Assembly (NCBI GenBank): GCA_016584495.1
Contig: WAID01000006.1
Coordinates: 3,348,001 to 3,412,000 of the forward strand
Length of the DNA: 64,000 bases
Source: Celoporthe dispersa
Taxonomy: Eukaryota; Ascomycota; Sordariomycetes; Diaporthales; Cryphonectriaceae
Direction of reading: 5' to 3'
The position numbers and the translations under genes were made by a program. The notes beneath the pieces are model-generated. The model was not told where the DNA came from. It saw only the letters and a list, made by a program, of their open reading frames with translations, and ran no database searches. Below are positions 60,622-64,000 of the stretch, one piece after another. Every line of letters starts with the position of its first letter. The first letter of the stretch is position 1.

Positions 60622-62287
60622 ATGTCAACTCCAGATTCTAAGACTCCGCGCATCATTATGGCCACCAAGCAACCACTTCAAGACGCCAGCAGCCGCGCCA
60701 ATTCTCGAGCTCAGGTCGCGCCTCTTCCACACAAAAATCAGCCAGCGAAACGCCCCTGGAGTCATGTGGATGTGATCACCACCTCGGAGGACAACACTAA
60801 CGCCACTTCTATCAACATGTCTGGATTGACAACCTCCGGCGCGGCCTCGGCCTCAACTGCTCAAGGTTGGAAGCATGAAGGCAAACGCTCAACAACGTGG
60901 GACGAAGACGTCGCCGCCTACACACAGGACCTTACCAAGCGCTTTCCGCCAGAAATCTACGAGGACAGGCAAAAGTCCAGCTGCGCATCGGTTCGCAAGA
61001 ACATCAACAAGCTTCTTAACGCCCGAGTTATGAACAAGAGGCAGTTCTGTGAGGCAATCCACCTGAGAAGGGCCAACCTCGATGCCTTCCTGCGCCGGAC
61101 GGGTGCTATGGGCGGCGCGGACTGTGCGGCGTGGCATGCGGCTTGGGTGTGGTTCAAACAGAGGCAACAAGCGGGCCTGAAGTTTCCGGACGTAGCTAAG
61201 AAGAACGCAGAGGCGCTTGCCGCTGCGGTCGAGCCCAAGGCGAAGAAGGCAAAGGTTACTACAGGCACTGAGCCCCCAGAGCCCACGAGATTCAAGGCTT
61301 CTAAGTCAACCGAGTCGAGCATCACAAAGCCTGAAACTGAGTTGACCTGGGATGAACAAATCGCCAGGTATACGCAGAACCTCAATGACCGCGTCGATCC
61401 CTCACAATTTAAGAACTCGGAGCGAGACGAGTATGAAGAGGAGCAGGATCTTATCGACACTGCTGCACGGATCAAGAAGCTAATTAAGTTCGACATCATG
61501 ACCAAGACGCACTTCTGCAAAGCTATCGAAGTCCGCGAGGCCCACCTGGACAAATTTTTGAGAACTGTGGACTATGATATAGAGGATAACGCCTCCCAGG
61601 ACGATACGTTCAAGGCTGTCTTCGACAAGGCAGAAGCCTGGTTTAAACAACGCGAGAAAGCCCAAGTCCCATACCCTGATTTCTTCAAACGCTTCGAGCA
61701 GGCTGTGGGCCCTGATGGAGTGCCGAAAGCTTGGAAAGCCCACCCGGATGCGGCTGTTGTGTGGCAAGTGTCCCTGAGTGGACAGGGAGGAGGACGACGT
61801 GGCCGTATACGACACATGTGACGAGGTCCGGCGCAAGATCAGAGAGCACCTAAAAGCCAGACCCGGCCTTTCCCAGACAGCATTCTGCCAGGACCTTTAC
61901 AGAGAGCTTCGCAGTGCGAAGAAGCCAAAGAGTCTCCAGCAAGGCACGTTGAAGGCCTTCCTGGACAAGGACGGCCCTCGTACAGGCGCCAAAAGTAGCG
62001 TCTTCTATGCTGCCTACGTCTTTTTTCGAGAAGCTGCGCCGCGCTAGGGACGAGCCCAGGAACGAGCATCGTCAGATGATGGAATTCATCTGGCCTGACG
62101 GGTTTGATCGTAAGCACGATAGCAACACGAAGTAAGTTGCACATGATATGATTAGCGAGGCTATTTGGTGCTGATGATGCGTGATAGGTATATCGTATCT
62201 GCCGGTACACCGACGTACATCGACGAATACGGCCGGATCGGACGTGGAGCGTGGCTTACCGAGGGCACCAAATTTTGGGAGTTTTGA
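60622..62287 (+). CDS. Three-repeat DUF7726-like protein, with two apparent frameshifts
   Basis: Protein of about 535 residues, exons 60622-62131 and 62188-62287. A Ser/Thr- and Asn-rich leader is followed by three related helical repeats. Each has the pattern of an R-x-x-I-x-x-L helix, then FC-x-A/D-I, then L-x-x-FL and a final aromatic helix: SVRKNINKLLN with FLRRTG; ARIKKLIKFD with FLRTVD; EVRRKIREHL with FLDKDG. A lysine-rich PKAKKAKV after repeat 1 could be a nuclear signal. I recall this repeat as fungal DUF7726, thought to be DNA-binding-like. The frame breaks at about 61774 (one extra base) and at the six-T run 62021-62026; fixing both gives an exact codon multiple and the C-terminus DEYGRIGRGAWLTEGTKFW. 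Function unknown. Confidence 0.7.
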
Positions 62288-64000
62288 GACCGCAAGTGGT
62301 TCCGGACGTGTCTCGTCGGTAATGTATGTAGTACTACTAATTCTTGCACTTGAGGGCTTTTTGATGTGCAGCCGGCTCGGGGCTTGCGCGTCCGACAGGG
62401 CCTCTACCTTTTAATTATGTGTCCTTCCACGAATATGTCGCCATTCTTTGATTGCAGCACTAAAGTTTACGAGGTAGGACTAAAATGAGGCTTGCCATTG
62501 TCTAGTTGACTTACCATCACATTATCAATTGAGTATAAGTTGCTACAGAACAACGCGAGTACAGGTAGACAAGCGCCCTTCTTGTCTTTCATCTATTCAA
62601 TCCATTCCTACACTCTTCACCATATCTAACACGCCAGAATGTCTCTGTGAAATGTATCAGCAAATGTTGAATGGTGGAAAGACAGAGGCCAAATTTACTG
62701 AGCATAACTATAAACCCCCCCCCCCTCCCCCTCTCAGCGTATCTGCCGACTCCCGCTTGGTTTATTCAAGTCTAATGAGCGACATACTTGAGCGGAGAAA
62801 TTTCTTCCGCGAGGCACGTCTGGCGCCTATTAAGCTAGAGTGGGGTTGGCAACAAATTCGCCTCGGACCAGAACTTTGATTAGCTTGGAAGTTTTCCTCG
62901 CAATGCTAATGCTGCTGATACTATTCTCTAGCGGTATAATCGCAAATACAGAAGGGATGAAGTCGCATCACGTAATTTGGTAATCTACCAGACTGGCTGT
63001 AAGCTGTTCTTTGTCTTCTTGTCCAGTTATATAAGCCCCTAATTAATATGCCAAATTTTGTAAAGTGGCGTGGCTTTTAGGGATACGCTTTCGTCGAGAA
63101 CTGACGATCAATCCGGTTTCAAACTGATACTCCATTAGCTAGAAATACGCCAAACGACTCATAAAAAATGCCGCGAGGTATCGCCACCTATTCCGCATAG
63201 CCAGAGCAGAATTTGACTTCTAACAAAACTGATTGATCTAAGCTCCGCTAGTAGCAGCCTCGTCTGCATTGTCTCGAGTCAGAGCGTCTCTCAGTCACTT
63301 TTAGGGCCTGGAAGCACTTTCTTGTTATAGGTAATAAAAGCTATCTCGGGCGTTGCCAAGGCTGTCGGGCTAAGGTGGATGACGAGTATCTTGTAGGCCT
63401 TTGCAGAAAAAAAAAACATTATTGACCTGATGTGGACATGTGGAGAGGGCGTTACAAACCTGAAAAATACCGGGCGCCTTCATGCTCCTGGGCTTCCGTG
63501 GATCGGCCCATTTCGAAGTTTTGCGTATGGATCTGGCTTAAAGTTCTCAGGATTTCAGTCTACAAAGCTTCCTTCGCTTATACTTATCAGTAACATCGCA
63601 TGTCGATATGATTCTGACATGCATAGCTAGGAGGCTTGCAAAGTCTGAATCACATCGGCGTTTTGAAATTTAAGAGCAGCTGGGCTTCCTTTGGATCCAT
63701 CTAGTTGCAACGCAAAATATGACTACTAATATGACTGTTTATCAGTGGTCATAATTTGCGTTGCAACTAGATGGATCCAAAGGAAAGGAAAATGCGTGCT
63801 GCGGCGATGTACTGCCGAGTCCACTTGCTGCCTATTCCTGAGATTGGGTGGAAGGAAATGTCTCTTGATGAAGAGATTATTTTGGCAGCGGAAGACACTA
63901 TTTCCTTCTTAACTCTATATTAAGCTTCACGGGCTATAAAAGTGGGGATTAGGGATCATCTTTTATCTAGACTCGTCGTCCGCCGCATTGAAGGTAACAT
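62288..64000. other. Gene-free stretch at the window end
   Basis: About 1.7 kb with no convincing gene. A C-tract lies at 62717-62731. A long inverted repeat at 63686-63785 is listed separately. A TATA-like GCTATAAAAG lies near 63934, which may be the promoter of a gene beyond the window. Confidence 0.4.
63686..63785. repeat. Long inverted repeat, 38-bp arms, 24-bp spacer
   Basis: Arms 63686-63723 and 63748-63785 are reverse complements with one mismatch (37 of 38). The shared core is GGATCCATCTAGTTGCAACG. Such a structure could be a fold-back element, the meeting point of two terminal inverted repeats, or a transposon relic. No target-site duplication was settled. Confidence 0.85.

Noticed and set aside
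60957..61553. 198-codon minus-strand frame opposite the DUF7726-like gene
   Set aside because: Antisense shadow; repeat structure is visible only on the plus strand.
62529..62879. 116-codon plus-strand frame with a proline run
   Set aside because: The proline stretch is a C-homopolymer and the rest shows no conserved feature.
1..64000. tRNA, rRNA and CRISPR arrays
   Set aside because: No tRNA-like cloverleaf, rRNA segment or regularly spaced repeat array was noticed by eye; a tRNAscan run would be needed to exclude tRNAs.

Overview
The window is a gene-dense piece of a filamentous ascomycete genome (Pezizomycotina). Genes are on both strands and carry short introns of about 42-137 nt with GT..AG borders. 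Families are typically fungal: Zn2Cys6 regulator, fungal MFS transporters, cytochromes P450, SAT4/rhodopsin-type membrane protein, HET domain, NACHT-ankyrin protein. All exon borders here were worked out by hand from reading frames, splice consensus and family motifs. No database search was possible, so family names are recalled from knowledge.

Bases 1-19,884 look like one catabolic cluster. It holds an acyl-CoA ligase ending in a peroxisomal AKL signal, a zinc alcohol dehydrogenase, a short-chain dehydrogenase (SDR), an HGGGF-type alpha/beta-hydrolase, a cyclohexanone-monooxygenase-like Baeyer-Villiger monooxygenase (BVMO), a metallo-beta-lactamase-fold hydrolase, a Dal5-type MFS permease, a Zn2Cys6 regulator, a second BVMO and a second SDR. 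Together these could oxidise an alicyclic alcohol to a ketone, insert oxygen to give a lactone or ester, open it, oxidise the product and activate the acid as a CoA thioester for peroxisomal beta-oxidation. The logic resembles the bacterial cyclohexanol (chn) pathway, but the natural substrate is not visible. Three evenly spaced GCGGGG sites (CreA-like) lie upstream of the regulator gene, and two divergent promoters carry CGG-N9-CCG.

Bases 22,678-44,349 hold a drug-type MFS transporter, a DUF7702-like membrane protein, two P450s, a secreted GH43-like protein, an SDR, a PaxM-like FAD monooxygenase and a SAT4-type membrane protein, separated by long gene-poor stretches. No polyketide synthase, NRPS, terpene cyclase or prenyltransferase is present, so this is not a complete secondary-metabolite cluster.

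Bases 45,604-53,601 look like a self/non-self recognition region: a HET-domain gene inactivated by three in-frame stops, followed by a large hydrolase-NACHT-ankyrin (NLR-like) gene. From 55,073 follow an S33/TAP-like peptidase gene, a P450 lacking key motif residues, and a three-repeat protein of the DUF7726 type. A 38-bp inverted repeat lies at 63,686-63,785.

A pervasive oddity is single-base frameshifts, many in homopolymers, in at least seven otherwise well-preserved genes. These most likely are assembly errors; true pseudogenisation cannot be excluded.
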